A DNA stretch of 64,000 nt from DASUGC01 sp035606665 (lineage in GTDB: Bacteria > Acidobacteriota > Vicinamibacteria > Vicinamibacterales > SCN-69-37). The translations under genes and the position numbers were made by a program. The notes under the pieces are model-generated. The model was not told the DNA's origin. It saw only the letters and a program-made list of their open reading frames with translations, and did not search any database. Numbering within the stretch: the stretch's first letter is position 1; every line of letters begins with the position of its first letter. The stretch covers positions 62,001 through 126,000 of the forward strand of contig DATNEY010000026.1 of NCBI GenBank assembly GCA_035606665.1, given 5' to 3'. This document shows positions 17,144 to 27,411 of the stretch, in pieces.

Positions 17144-18573
17144 GAGTCAGACACCTCGCCATCGTGTCGCTCGTTGCCGTTGCCGTCGCTTGTGCGACGA
17201 ATCCGGCGACTGGGCGCCGCCAGCTCATCCTGATGTCGGAAGCGGAGGAGATCTCGCTCGGCCAGAAGTCGGATGTGGAGGTCCGGCAGCAGATGGGCCT
17301 CCACGAGGATCCGAACGTTCAGCGGTACATCGACAACATTGGACAGCGCCTCGCACGGGGTTCGTTCCGCCCCAATCTCAAGTGGACGTTCGCAGTGGTG
17401 GACGAGCAGGCGGTCAACGCGTTTGCACTGCCGGGCGGCTACATCTACGTGACGCGCGGCATCCTGCCGTACATGCGCAACGAAGCGGAACTCTCCGGGG
17501 TGATTGGCCATGAGATCGGCCATGTCGATGGCAAGCACTCCGTGGATCAGTATTCCAAGCAGATGCTGGCGGGCGGCGCGCTCGCGGCCGGGTCCATATT
17601 GGCGCCGAAGTACAGCACGGCCTTCGGCGCTGGCGGCCTGCTCGCGAACTTCGTGTTTCTGAAGTACGGCCGCGACGCGGAGCTCGAGGCCGATCGTCTC
17701 GGTGTGGCGTATGCGTCGAAGGGTGGCTGGGCGCCGGCCGCGATGCAGGGCGTGCTCGGCACGCTCGGCCGGATCGACGCCGCCCAGGGATCCAGTCGTG
17801 GCATCCCCAACTGGGCGCTCTCGCACCCGCCCGCAGTGGATCGCGTCGAGAAAGTTCAGGAGGCGGTCGATGCCGCGCGAGGCTACGGCGGCGCCGCGAC
17901 GAACGAGCCCGCGTTCGAGCGCATCATCAACGGCCTTGTGGTCGGTGACAGCCGGGAGAAGGGAATGGTGCGCGGCAGCGAGTTCGTCCATCCGGTCATG
18001 AGGTTCTCGCTGAACTTTCCCAACGGCTGGGAAATCACGAATGGCGCCGCTCAAGTGTCGGCAGTGCCAGGCGAGCAGGGCAGCGCCGCGATGATCCTCG
18101 AGATTTCGAAGAGCCAGGGCTCGCCGGCACAGGCCGCGCAGCAGGACATGTCGCAGGCGAAGCTGCAGCAGACCAGCGGCGGTGGCACCCGCATCAACGG
18201 GCTCGATGCGTATGTCGGGATCTACGAAGGCGTCAGCAACAACACGCGCATCGTCGTTCGCGCCGCGCATATCCGGTCGGGCAACCAGACATACCTCGTA
18301 GCGGGACTTTCGACGCCTGATGCGTTCTCGAGCGCCGACCGCCAGTTTCAACAGGCGATTCAGTCGTTCCGTCAGCTTTCGGCGCAAGAGGCAGAGCGCA
18401 TCCAGCCGTCGCGGCTCGACTTTTACACCGTGCGCGGCGGCGATTCATGGGACTCACTCGCGCGCCAGTCGAACGGCGCGGTCAAGGCAACGTCGCTGGC
18501 GATCATGAACGGCAGCGAGCCAGGCACCGCTCCGCGCGTGGGATCGCGCATCCGGGTCGTCATCGGCGGATAA
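17140..18573 (+). CDS. M48-family metalloprotease lipoprotein with C-terminal LysM-like domain
   Basis: A 477-residue BepA/LoiP-like periplasmic zinc protease. ATG 17140 has AGGAGG 7 nt upstream and overlaps the previous stop. The lipobox is VAVAC, followed by ATNPATGRRQ as in this family. The active site HEIGH is in VIGHEIGHVDGKHSV, and the third ligand lies in ELEADRLGV. The middle ~120 residues resemble the extra domain of such proteases. The last ~50 residues (YTVRGGDSWDSLARQ to RVGSRIRVV) look like LysM, giving peptidoglycan contact. A likely role is quality control of outer-membrane or lipoprotein assembly. Confidence 0.9.
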   Translation: MRVRHLAIVSLVAVAVACATNPATGRRQLILMSEAEEISLGQKSDVEVRQQMGLHEDPNVQRYIDNIGQRLARGSFRPNLKWTFAVVDEQAVNAFALPGGYIYVTRGILPYMRNEAELSGVIGHEIGHVDGKHSVDQYSKQMLAGGALAAGSILAPKYSTAFGAGGLLANFVFLKYGRDAELEADRLGVAYASKGGWAPAAMQGVLGTLGRIDAAQGSSRGIPNWALSHPPAVDRVEKVQEAVDAARGYGGAATNEPAFERIINGLVVGDSREKGMVRGSEFVHPVMRFSLNFPNGWEITNGAAQVSAVPGEQGSAAMILEISKSQGSPAQAAQQDMSQAKLQQTSGGGTRINGLDAYVGIYEGVSNNTRIVVRAAHIRSGNQTYLVAGLSTPDAFSSADRQFQQAIQSFRQLSAQEAERIQPSRLDFYTVRGGDSWDSLARQSNGAVKATSLAIMNGSEPGTAPRVGSRIRVVIGG

Positions 18574-18583
18574 TGCTGCCGAC

Positions 18584-19300
18584 GTGGCAGCACGTGGCGG
18601 ATTCTTTCGGCGGCTTTTCCGTTACTCACTCGGCGCGATCTGCGTCCTGCTTGCGACGTTTGCTTATTGCTGGCTGACGCTGCCGGATGTGCGTCCGCTC
18701 AGAACGCAGAACCCCACCAGTACCGCGTTCATGCGGATGCGAAGCGCGCAGGCGATTGCCGAAGGCAAGTCACCTGCCTACCAGCAGCGGTTCGTCCGCT
18801 ACAACCGCATCAGTCCGAATCTCGTTCGGGCCGTGCTGCTCGCCGAGGACGCGGGGTTCTGGGGACACGGTGGCGTGGATTGGGCCGAGATCAAAGTGTC
18901 GCTCCAGCGGAACATTGATCAAGGAGAGCTGCTCCGCGGCGCCTCGACCATTACGCAACAGCTCGCGAAGAATCTCTACCTGTCGCCGTCCCGGAATCCC
19001 TATCGCAAGCTGACGGAATGGATGATCGCGCGCCGGCTCGAGGCCGAGCTCCCGAAACAGCGCATCCTCGAGCTCTACCTCAATCTCATCGAGTGGGGCG
19101 ACGGCATCTGGGGCTGCGAAGCTGCTGCGCTTCGGTACTTCGGCATTTCCTGCAGCCAGCTGTCGGTGGAGCAGTCGGCGCTGCTCGCGGGCGCGATCAT
19201 CAATCCGCGGATCTACAGCCCGGCCCGGCCCAACGGCCGGCTGCTCAGGCGTCAGCAGATCATTCTCGGGAAGATGGCTGCGACCGGAGGCGGCGGCTAA
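18584..19300 (+). CDS. mtgA: monofunctional biosynthetic peptidoglycan transglycosylase
   Basis: A 238-residue GT51 glycosyltransferase that polymerises lipid II in the periplasm. One N-terminal helix (GAICVLLATFAYCWLTL) is followed by catalytic Glu88 in LLAEDAGFWGH and the GASTITQQLAKNLYLSPSRN motif. The sequence KLTEWMIARRLEAELPKQRI and the YLNLIEWGDGIWG box are also present. No transpeptidase domain follows. The GTG start at 18584 is 11 bp after the protease gene. It converges with the NlpC/P60 gene, with the two stop codons sharing CTAA. Confidence 0.93.
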   Translation: MAARGGFFRRLFRYSLGAICVLLATFAYCWLTLPDVRPLRTQNPTSTAFMRMRSAQAIAEGKSPAYQQRFVRYNRISPNLVRAVLLAEDAGFWGHGGVDWAEIKVSLQRNIDQGELLRGASTITQQLAKNLYLSPSRNPYRKLTEWMIARRLEAELPKQRILELYLNLIEWGDGIWGCEAAALRYFGISCSQLSVEQSALLAGAIINPRIYSPARPNGRLLRRQQIILGKMAATGGGG

Positions 19301-19926
19301 AGAACGCGCCTGGCGCCAATCCAGCGCTGTTGCCAGTAACCGGAATCGAAGCGCTCAATGCGGACGACCGATCCGTCCGCTGGCGCGTGAATGAACTCAA
19401 AGCGGGCGCCGGTGGCAACGACGATGCCGACATGCGTGGGGCCGGGGCCGGTGGTTGTGAAGAAGACCAGGTCGCCAGGTTGAATGTCGTCCTGCGCGAC
19501 GGTGCGGCCGGCGCCGAACTGTTCGACAACCGTGCGCGGCACGTCGATCGAATGCTGCCGCAGGACGTAGCTCACGAAACCGCTGCAGTCGAAGCCTGTG
19601 TCCGGTGTTTGCCCGCCGAATCGATACTTCGTGCCGAGGAGATCGAACGCGGTCTGCAGGATCGCGGCTGCCGGCATCGGCGCGGGAAGTGGAGCGATTG
19701 CCGCCGAGGCGACAGCGGAAACCGAGCCGTTCGACGAAGGGATGTTTGGATCCGCCGCCGGCGCCTGCGGGGTCATTGGCCCCTGCCTCACGGGGTCATT
19801 GGCCCCGGAGTTCATGGGTCGGGATCTCGGAAACGCCTCAGGCCGCGATGCGCTCGACGCCGTCGCGCACGCGCCAACCACGGCGCATGAGCCAGCGACG
19901 ACGACCAGAACCAGCAGCCTGCGCAC
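19297..19926 (-). CDS. NlpC/P60 (C40) peptidoglycan hydrolase lipoprotein
   Basis: A 209-residue protein with a lipobox (VVGAC after a hydrophobic helix), a Pro/Ala/Ser-rich linker and a C-terminal NlpC/P60 domain. The nucleophile is in DTGFDCSGFVSY, the histidine in PGPTHVGIVV and the third polar residue near FIHAPADG. It is expected to cut gamma-D-glutamyl-diaminopimelate bonds. The linker is partly coded by two perfect copies of a 15-bp repeat (19769-19783 and 19792-19806), giving GANDPV and QGPMTP. It faces mtgA, so two cell-wall enzymes adjoin. Confidence 0.9.
   Translation of the reverse strand: MRRLLVLVVVAGSCAVVGACATASSASRPEAFPRSRPMNSGANDPVRQGPMTPQAPAADPNIPSSNGSVSAVASAAIAPLPAPMPAAAILQTAFDLLGTKYRFGGQTPDTGFDCSGFVSYVLRQHSIDVPRTVVEQFGAGRTVAQDDIQPGDLVFFTTTGPGPTHVGIVVATGARFEFIHAPADGSVVRIERFDSGYWQQRWIGARRVL
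19769..19806. repeat. two direct copies of a 15-bp palindromic-core repeat inside the NlpC gene
   Basis: GGGGTCATTGGCCCC occurs at 19769-19783 and 19792-19806 with no mismatch. The sequence is of the GGGGTC...GACCCC class also seen at 21704, 35363 and 50913. It lies in the poorly constrained linker of the lipoprotein, where insertion is tolerated. Confidence 0.7.
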
Positions 19927-20043
19927 GGTAGAGAGTGTATCGGCCGCTTGGCCGTTCCGCTAAAGGGCCGTAAACACGGAGTTTACGCGGGTGGCTTGCT
20001 TGACTTGCCTCCAACCATCCAGCAAGAATGAGCCAACTCGGTC

Positions 20044-20583
20044 ATGGAACAGACGCTGCTGCTCAACGCGACCTACGAGCCGCTCCGAGTGGTGCACTGG
20101 CAGAAGGCCATCACGCTCTGGTGTCAGGGCAAGGTGGAGATTGTCGCGCATCACGATCGCGAGGTCCGCTCCGTCTCGTTCTCGATGAAGCTGCCGTCCG
20201 TCATCCGGCTGCTTCGCCGTATCCGTGTCCGTCGCAACGTCGAGTACGTGCCGTTCTCGCGCGCCAACATCTATGCGCGCGACAACCACTCGTGCCAGTA
20301 CTGCGGCGAGGCCCTCGCCTCGTCCGAGCTGACCTTCGACCACGTCGTGCCGGTCGCCCAGGGCGGCCGCAAGGACTGGGAGAACATCGTCACGTGCTGC
20401 ATCTCGTGCAACCGCAAGAAGGGCGGCCGCACGCCGGAGCAGGCGGGCATGCGTCTCATCCGGCACCCACGGCGCCCCGACCGTGCGCCGGCAATCCGGA
20501 TTACGTTCGGCTTGCGCAACGCTCCCGAGAGCTGGCGCGACTACTTCTACTGGAACGTGAAGCTCGACGAGGACGATGGCTGA
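20044..20583 (+). CDS. HNH endonuclease domain protein
   Basis: A 179-residue protein of a widespread family beginning LLLNATYEPLRVVHWQKA. It has a C-terminal zinc-bound HNH domain: CQYCG, TFDHVVPVAQGG, ENIVTCCISCNRKK. The catalytic His is in DHV, and two CxxC pairs hold zinc. These proteins stand alone in many genomes, and their DNA role is poorly known. No restriction or phage genes are adjacent. It is followed by a copy of the ~100-bp dispersed repeat. Confidence 0.88.
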   Translation: MEQTLLLNATYEPLRVVHWQKAITLWCQGKVEIVAHHDREVRSVSFSMKLPSVIRLLRRIRVRRNVEYVPFSRANIYARDNHSCQYCGEALASSELTFDHVVPVAQGGRKDWENIVTCCISCNRKKGGRTPEQAGMRLIRHPRRPDRAPAIRITFGLRNAPESWRDYFYWNVKLDEDDG

Positions 20584-20594
20584 ACGGTTGAGCT

Positions 20595-20680
20595 CGCGAG
20601 CGAGTCGGCTGAGCGGAGCGGGGCGTCGGAGCCCCCGCGAGCGAGGCCGTAGGGGAACCCGCAGGGGCGAAGCCCCTCGG
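20595..20680 (+). repeat. dispersed ~100-bp GC-rich repeat, copy A
   Basis: The order of blocks is GCGAGCGAG, GAGCGGAGCGGGG, CCCCCGCGAGCGAGGC, AGGGG, then a hairpin GGGGCGAAGCCCC with CTCGG. It ends 9 bp before the ATG of the next gene. The same order is found at 38455, 44641, 62445 and, reversed, at 56155 and 58165. No coding role is seen here. Confidence 0.75.
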
Positions 20681-20689
20681 ATCTGAGAA

Positions 20690-21691
20690 ATGTCACACGT
20701 CATCTCCGCCATCCGGCCTAACCGGGCCGCTCCCGGCGGTGTTGTCACGATAGAAGGCATCCACCTGCCCGTACCGGCTGACGGTCCACCCCACGTCCTC
20801 GTCGGATCGAAGGACGCGCACGTCGTCTACGCATCCCACTCAAGGCTCGCGATTACTGTGCCGGACGATGCAGAGCCAGGGACTTCGGCGATCCGCATCG
20901 ACGAGTTGCCCGGCGAGACGATTTACCTGGATGTCCTGCGGCAGTACGTCACGGGCGTACATCAGGTGGACAGCCCGGCATTTGGTGCGGACGGCTTGCT
21001 CTACTGCACGATGAGCGGCAGCCGCGGATCCAAAGCCGCCGTGCCGCTGTACCGCATTGACGCGGACGGCGCTCGCCAGCCGGTTGCCGTCGAGATTGCG
21101 AATCCGACCTCACTGACACTCGGTCCCGACGGGCTTCTCTATGTGTCGAGTCGTTTCGATGGCCAGGTCCATCGGCTTCTCGGCGACGATACGACGGAGA
21201 TATATGCGACAGAGCTAGGCGTCGCGACGGGGCTCGCATTCGGTCCGACTGGCGATCTCTTCGTCGGAGATCGATCGGGCACGATCTTTCGCGTGACTCC
21301 CAACCGGAAAGTCGAGTCGTTCGCGACACTGCCGGCGAGTGTCGCTGCCTTCCATCTTGCGTTCGGTTCCGATGGCTGTCTTTATGTGAGCGGCCCGACG
21401 CTGGCGACGAGCGACGTGATCTATCGCATCACGCCAGACCGCCTCGTTGACGAGCTCTGCCGCGGATTCGGCCGGCCTCAGGGACTCGCGTTCGACGCGA
21501 GCGGCGCGCTCTACGTCGTCGAGGCGCTTGCCGGGCGCGCCGGACTCTACCGTATCGATACAACCAGTGCAGCGCCTGAACCCGAGCTCGTGCTCAGCGC
21601 ACCGGCACTCGTCGGAGTCACCTTCTCGCCCACGGGCGCGCTCGTGATCGCCTCGAGCGAGACCGTCTGGATTCATGAGCGCGCGGTCTGA
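20690..21691 (+). CDS. IPT/TIG domain plus NHL/SMP-30-like beta-propeller protein
   Basis: A 333-residue protein. The first ~85 residues form an immunoglobulin-like IPT/TIG domain (ISAIRPNRAAPGGVVTIEG). The rest is a propeller with repeats of the type LAFGPTGDLFVGDRSGTIFR and LAFDASGALYVVEALAGR. There is no signal peptide, so it may be cytoplasmic. Its stop overlaps the start of the CoA transferase gene (TGATG), suggesting co-translation. A sugar-lactone or scaffold role is possible; nothing in the sequence decides it. Confidence 0.8.
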   Translation: MSHVISAIRPNRAAPGGVVTIEGIHLPVPADGPPHVLVGSKDAHVVYASHSRLAITVPDDAEPGTSAIRIDELPGETIYLDVLRQYVTGVHQVDSPAFGADGLLYCTMSGSRGSKAAVPLYRIDADGARQPVAVEIANPTSLTLGPDGLLYVSSRFDGQVHRLLGDDTTEIYATELGVATGLAFGPTGDLFVGDRSGTIFRVTPNRKVESFATLPASVAAFHLAFGSDGCLYVSGPTLATSDVIYRITPDRLVDELCRGFGRPQGLAFDASGALYVVEALAGRAGLYRIDTTSAAPEPELVLSAPALVGVTFSPTGALVIASSETVWIHERAV

Positions 21692-22836
21692 TGTCACAAG
21701 CGCGGGGTCAGACCCCTGGAAACCGGGGTCAGGCGCCACTGTCCGGGATACGCGTCGTCGATTTGTCTCGGCTGCTGCCTGGCGCGTTCGCGACCCTGAT
21801 GCTCGCGGAGCTTGGCGCGGACGTCATCAAGATCGAAGATCCCCGCGGTGGCGATCCGATGCGGCAGCTGCCGCCGATTCTCAATGGGCGCGGCATCTAC
21901 GACTATTTGCTCAATCGCGGCAAGCGCAGCGTAGCGCTCGATCTCAAAAACCCGGCGAGCGTCGCGAAGCTCCACCAGCTCGTCGATACCGCCGACGTCG
22001 TCGTGGAATCGTTCCGTCCAGGAACGGCGCGCCGGCTTGGCGTGGCCGGCGAGCAGCTTCGCGAGCGATCGCCGAAGCTCATTCACTGCGCGATCACGGG
22101 TTACGGACAGACCGGACCCTACGCTGAGCGGCCCGGACACGATCTGAACTACGTGTCGGTGTCCGGCATGCTCGGGGTCGATCGGCCGCCCTCGGGTGGT
22201 CGAGTCGAGTTGCCGCGCATGTTCGTTGCCGACGTCGGTGGCGGCGCCATGACGTCGGTCATCGGCATTCTTGCGGCGCTCTTCGGACGCGAGCGGCACG
22301 GTGAAGGCGCGTCACTGGACATTTCCATGCACGAGGCATGTCTGTACTGGATGATGCTGCCCGCCGCGCGCGAGCTCGTGGACGGTGGGGCGAACGCCGC
22401 CGGCGAGCTCCCAACCTTCGGGAAACACGCGAGTTACAACGTCTACGAGACTCGCGACGCGAAGTGGATCGCGCTCGGAGCGCTGGAGCCCAAGTTCTGG
22501 GCAGCGTTCTGCCAGGCTATCGGCCGGCCCGACCTCGTGGCTCGCCAGGCAACGGGCGAGGCCGATCAGGCTGCACTCATTGCCGAGACCCGGAACCTGT
22601 TTGCCGGCCGCACACGCGATGAGTGGGTCGCCTTACTCACCGCGAATGATGTCTGCGCGACACCCGTGAACACGCCGCATGAGGCCCTCGCCGACCCGCA
22701 TGTCGTCGCGCGCGGGGCGGTTCGTGACCACGGCACGTACCGCTCCGTCCGCGCACCCTTCCTGCGCGAACTGCCGGACCTTGGCCCGCCCCCTGAAGTC
22801 GGGGAACACACCAACGAAGTAGTCGGCAGGCTCTAG
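21691..22836 (+). CDS. CaiB/BaiF-family CoA transferase (racemase-like)
   Basis: A 381-residue class III CoA transferase, close in length to alpha-methylacyl-CoA racemase. LSGIRVVDLSRLLPG opens the fold; GADVIKIEDPRGGDPMR and LDLKNPASVAKL follow. The catalytic Asp is probably that in FVADVGGGAMTSVIG. The usual start would be close to PLSGIRV. Here the first ~14 residues are coded by a GGGGTCAGACCCC-type palindrome (see 21704). The acyl substrate is unknown. Confidence 0.87.
   Translation: MSQARGQTPGNRGQAPLSGIRVVDLSRLLPGAFATLMLAELGADVIKIEDPRGGDPMRQLPPILNGRGIYDYLLNRGKRSVALDLKNPASVAKLHQLVDTADVVVESFRPGTARRLGVAGEQLRERSPKLIHCAITGYGQTGPYAERPGHDLNYVSVSGMLGVDRPPSGGRVELPRMFVADVGGGAMTSVIGILAALFGRERHGEGASLDISMHEACLYWMMLPAARELVDGGANAAGELPTFGKHASYNVYETRDAKWIALGALEPKFWAAFCQAIGRPDLVARQATGEADQAALIAETRNLFAGRTRDEWVALLTANDVCATPVNTPHEALADPHVVARGAVRDHGTYRSVRAPFLRELPDLGPPPEVGEHTNEVVGRL
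21704..21733. repeat. GGGGTCAGACCCC palindrome forming the start of a coding sequence
   Basis: A 13-bp perfect palindrome (21704-21716) is followed by a second half-copy CGGGGTCAGG. Together they code residues 5-15 of the CoA transferase. The same palindrome occurs at 50914-50926 in an intergenic region. Such sequences are usually REP-like elements mobilised by RAYT transposases; none is encoded here. Confidence 0.6.
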
Positions 22837-22863
22837 CACGCCGTCATCTGCCGGGCTGTAGAA

Positions 22864-22900
22864 TGTCTGTTTGGGGCGGCGGAGTTTGCCCCGGCAGACA
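22864..22900 (+). promoter_or_regulatory. inverted repeat in the uvrA leader
   Basis: TGTCTG-ttt-GGGGC (22864-22877) pairs with GCCCC-gg-CAGACA (22888-22900) around a 10-nt loop. The repeat ends five bases before the uvrA ATG, so in RNA it would cover the ribosome-binding region. It could instead be a repressor operator on DNA. A TAGAAT at 22859-22864 could be a -10 box. The role is unproven. Confidence 0.4.
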
Positions 22901-22905
22901 GCACT

Positions 22906-25749
<2,844 letters not shown>

Positions 25750-25957
25750 CCTGCGGCATCTTCCTGACGCCTGTGGCCCGCAGGCCACGCAGTCTCGGCC
25801 GATGGCGTGGTTCGTTTGACACGATCCTCACTCGCCTCAAGCTCTGACCGATCGCGCCGATTGGTCTAACTGGCTGTTTATCAATGTGTTACCGCGAACG
25901 GCCTGTGAGGCAACCGAAGTGGCAGGCAGCTTGCTAAGTAAGGTCGCGGTCGAATTG
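25750..25957. other. intergenic region between uvrA and lpxC
   Basis: About 200 bp without a gene. TTGACA occurs at 25816-25821, but no good -10 box lies at the expected distance. A weak inverted repeat (TGTGGCCC/GCAGGCCACG region, ~25770-25787) may end uvrA transcription. An alternative lpxC start at GTG 25886 lies here but would give an atypical extension. Confidence 0.4.
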
Positions 25958-26866
25958 ATGTTCTCGCCGCAACGCACCCTTCGTCGCACGGTCAACTGCG
26001 CTGGCATCGGTGTCCATTCGGGCCGGAAGGTCAAGATTTCCCTCGTCCCGGCGCCCGCGGACTCCGGCATCCGGTTCCGGCGAATGGACCTTGGCGGCGT
26101 CGAAATCCCCGCTGTTGTGTCCGAGCTTGGCAACCGCCAGCAGCTCCAGACCGGCCTGGGCAGCGGCGAGGCGACCGTCGAGACGGTCGAGCACCTGCTT
26201 GCGGCGCTTCGCGCGATGGGCGTGGACAATGCCTGCGTCGAGTTGAACCACCGCGAAGTGCCCATCATGGACGGCAGCTCCGCCCCGTGGGTCTATCTGA
26301 TTCAGGACGCTGGTGTGAAGACGCTCAGCGCGACACGCAAGGCGATTCGCGTCGATCGTCCCATGCAGCTCGCGCACGGTGACAAGCGCATCGCGCTCTA
26401 TCCGTACCAGGGTTTCAAGGTCAGTTACACGATCAGCTTCGATCATCCGCTCCTCCGGCACCAGCACAAGTCGATGGACCTCGACGAGCAGGTGTTCATC
26501 GACGAAATCGCGCCGGCGCGGACATTCGGATTCCTCAAGGAAGTCGAGTTCCTCCGCCAGCGCGGGCAGGCCATGGGCGGGTCGTTCGACAATTCCATCG
26601 TTCTTGGTGAGACGGGCGTGTTGAATCCGCTGCGCTTCGAGGACGAGTTCGTTCGCCACAAGATTCTTGACGCCATCGGCGACATGGCCCTGCTGGGCCA
26701 TCCGATTCAGGGTCACCTGGTCGTGCACCGCGGTGGTCACGCGCTCCATACCGCCTTCGCGCGCGAAGTGCTGGCCCAGCGCGACGCCTGGCAGTTCGTT
26801 GACGCATCGACGCCGGAATTCGTGGGCGTGGACGCGGCGGCGGTCGCTGTTCGACACGCCTCGTAG
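25958..26866 (+). CDS. lpxC: UDP-3-O-acyl-N-acetylglucosamine deacetylase
   Basis: Zinc amidase that commits UDP-GlcNAc derivatives to lipid A synthesis, showing that the organism makes lipopolysaccharide or lipooligosaccharide. ATG 25958 gives the normal opening QRTLRRTVNCAGIGVHSG and a 302-residue protein; a GTG 72 bp upstream would add an unusual extension. Zinc ligands His79 (VEHLLAAL) and His234/Asp238 (HKILDAIGD) are present, with catalytic His261 in GGHALHTAF and MDGSSAPWV. No other lpx genes are near. A GC hairpin follows the stop. Confidence 0.95.
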   Translation: MFSPQRTLRRTVNCAGIGVHSGRKVKISLVPAPADSGIRFRRMDLGGVEIPAVVSELGNRQQLQTGLGSGEATVETVEHLLAALRAMGVDNACVELNHREVPIMDGSSAPWVYLIQDAGVKTLSATRKAIRVDRPMQLAHGDKRIALYPYQGFKVSYTISFDHPLLRHQHKSMDLDEQVFIDEIAPARTFGFLKEVEFLRQRGQAMGGSFDNSIVLGETGVLNPLRFEDEFVRHKILDAIGDMALLGHPIQGHLVVHRGGHALHTAFAREVLAQRDAWQFVDASTPEFVGVDAAAVAVRHAS

Positions 26867-26887
26867 GCCGGGGCTTCAGCCCCCGGC
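26867..26887. repeat. GC-rich hairpin after stop codons (copy 2)
   Basis: GCCGGGGCTTCAGCCCCCGGC starts on the base after the lpxC stop. Only two bases separate its other end from the last codon of the truncated PIN gene on the opposite strand. It is therefore at the breakpoint that removed the rest of that toxin gene. Confidence 0.65.
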
Positions 26888-26889
26888 AA

Positions 26890-27084
26890 TCACCCGAGTT
26901 TTTTCTGCGCCGGCGTCATCCGGCGCTCGAGCCGCCTTCGCACGAACGTCGCACGCACTTCGGCGTACGTAATGGCCGAGGTCACGACCGCGTCCGCTCC
27001 TGATACCAAGTCTCGAATCTCGGCAGAGCCAGCTCCGTCGATGTAGACCTTCACGAGATCGCTTGTGTCGAGGTAGAGCGTCAC
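26890..27084 (-). pseudogene. truncated VapC-like PIN-domain toxin
   Basis: Only 64 residues remain of a domain that normally has about 130. The first active-site acidic residue is in TLYLDTSDLVKVY and the second in SAITYAEVRATF. The segment RRRLERRMTPAQ matches the middle of such toxins. The later acidic residues (the D-x-D-F part) are missing, because the frame ends at the hairpin next to lpxC. GTG 27084 overlaps the antitoxin stop (GTGA), the usual arrangement. It is probably inactive. Confidence 0.7.
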
Positions 27085-27357
27085 CCGCGATCCTCGATCA
27101 CCATCTGTGACGCGGTCTTGCCCTTGCCTCGGGACCTAATTGGGCGAGCCATTCCCGCTGGCTTGCCGCCGCTCCAACTCGCGCGGCCTTCGGCGACCAT
27201 CTTGTGCAGCCAGTCCAGCGAGCGATTGGGCTCAGCGGGCACGATGACGGCGATGACTCGGCCCCGGTCGGTGATCGTCAGCCGTTCACCGGCCTGCACG
27301 CGCTTCAGGCTGTGGCTCAGATGTGCCTTGAGTTCGCGGACACCCAGGGCTGCTCAT
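27081..27357 (-). pseudogene. VapB/Phd-type antitoxin with an N-terminal frameshift
   Basis: The downstream frame reads VRELKAHLSHSLKRVQAGER, then LTITDRGRVIAVIVPAE, a Phd/YefM-type antitoxin. The only well-placed ATG is 27357, with AAGGAG 5 nt upstream, but it is one base out of frame. Removing one C from the CCC run (27347-27349) would give MSSLGVRELKAHL in frame. Initiation at an in-frame GTG (27299) would lose the DNA-binding start. Together with the truncated toxin this looks like a decaying module. A sequencing error in the homopolymer is an alternative. Confidence 0.65.
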
Positions 27358-27362
27358 GTTGA

Positions 27363-27400
27363 CTCCTTGAATGTAGTCTCAAGAGCAGCACAATGTAGTC
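27363..27400 (-). promoter_or_regulatory. direct repeats upstream of the antitoxin gene, candidate autoregulatory operator
   Basis: AATGTAGTC occurs at 27370-27378 and 27392-27400, a 22-bp period that places both on one face of the helix. The Shine-Dalgarno AAGGAG (27363-27368) follows on the minus strand. Antitoxins usually repress their own operon through such repeats. Confidence 0.45.
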
Positions 27401-27411
27401 ACATCATCTGC

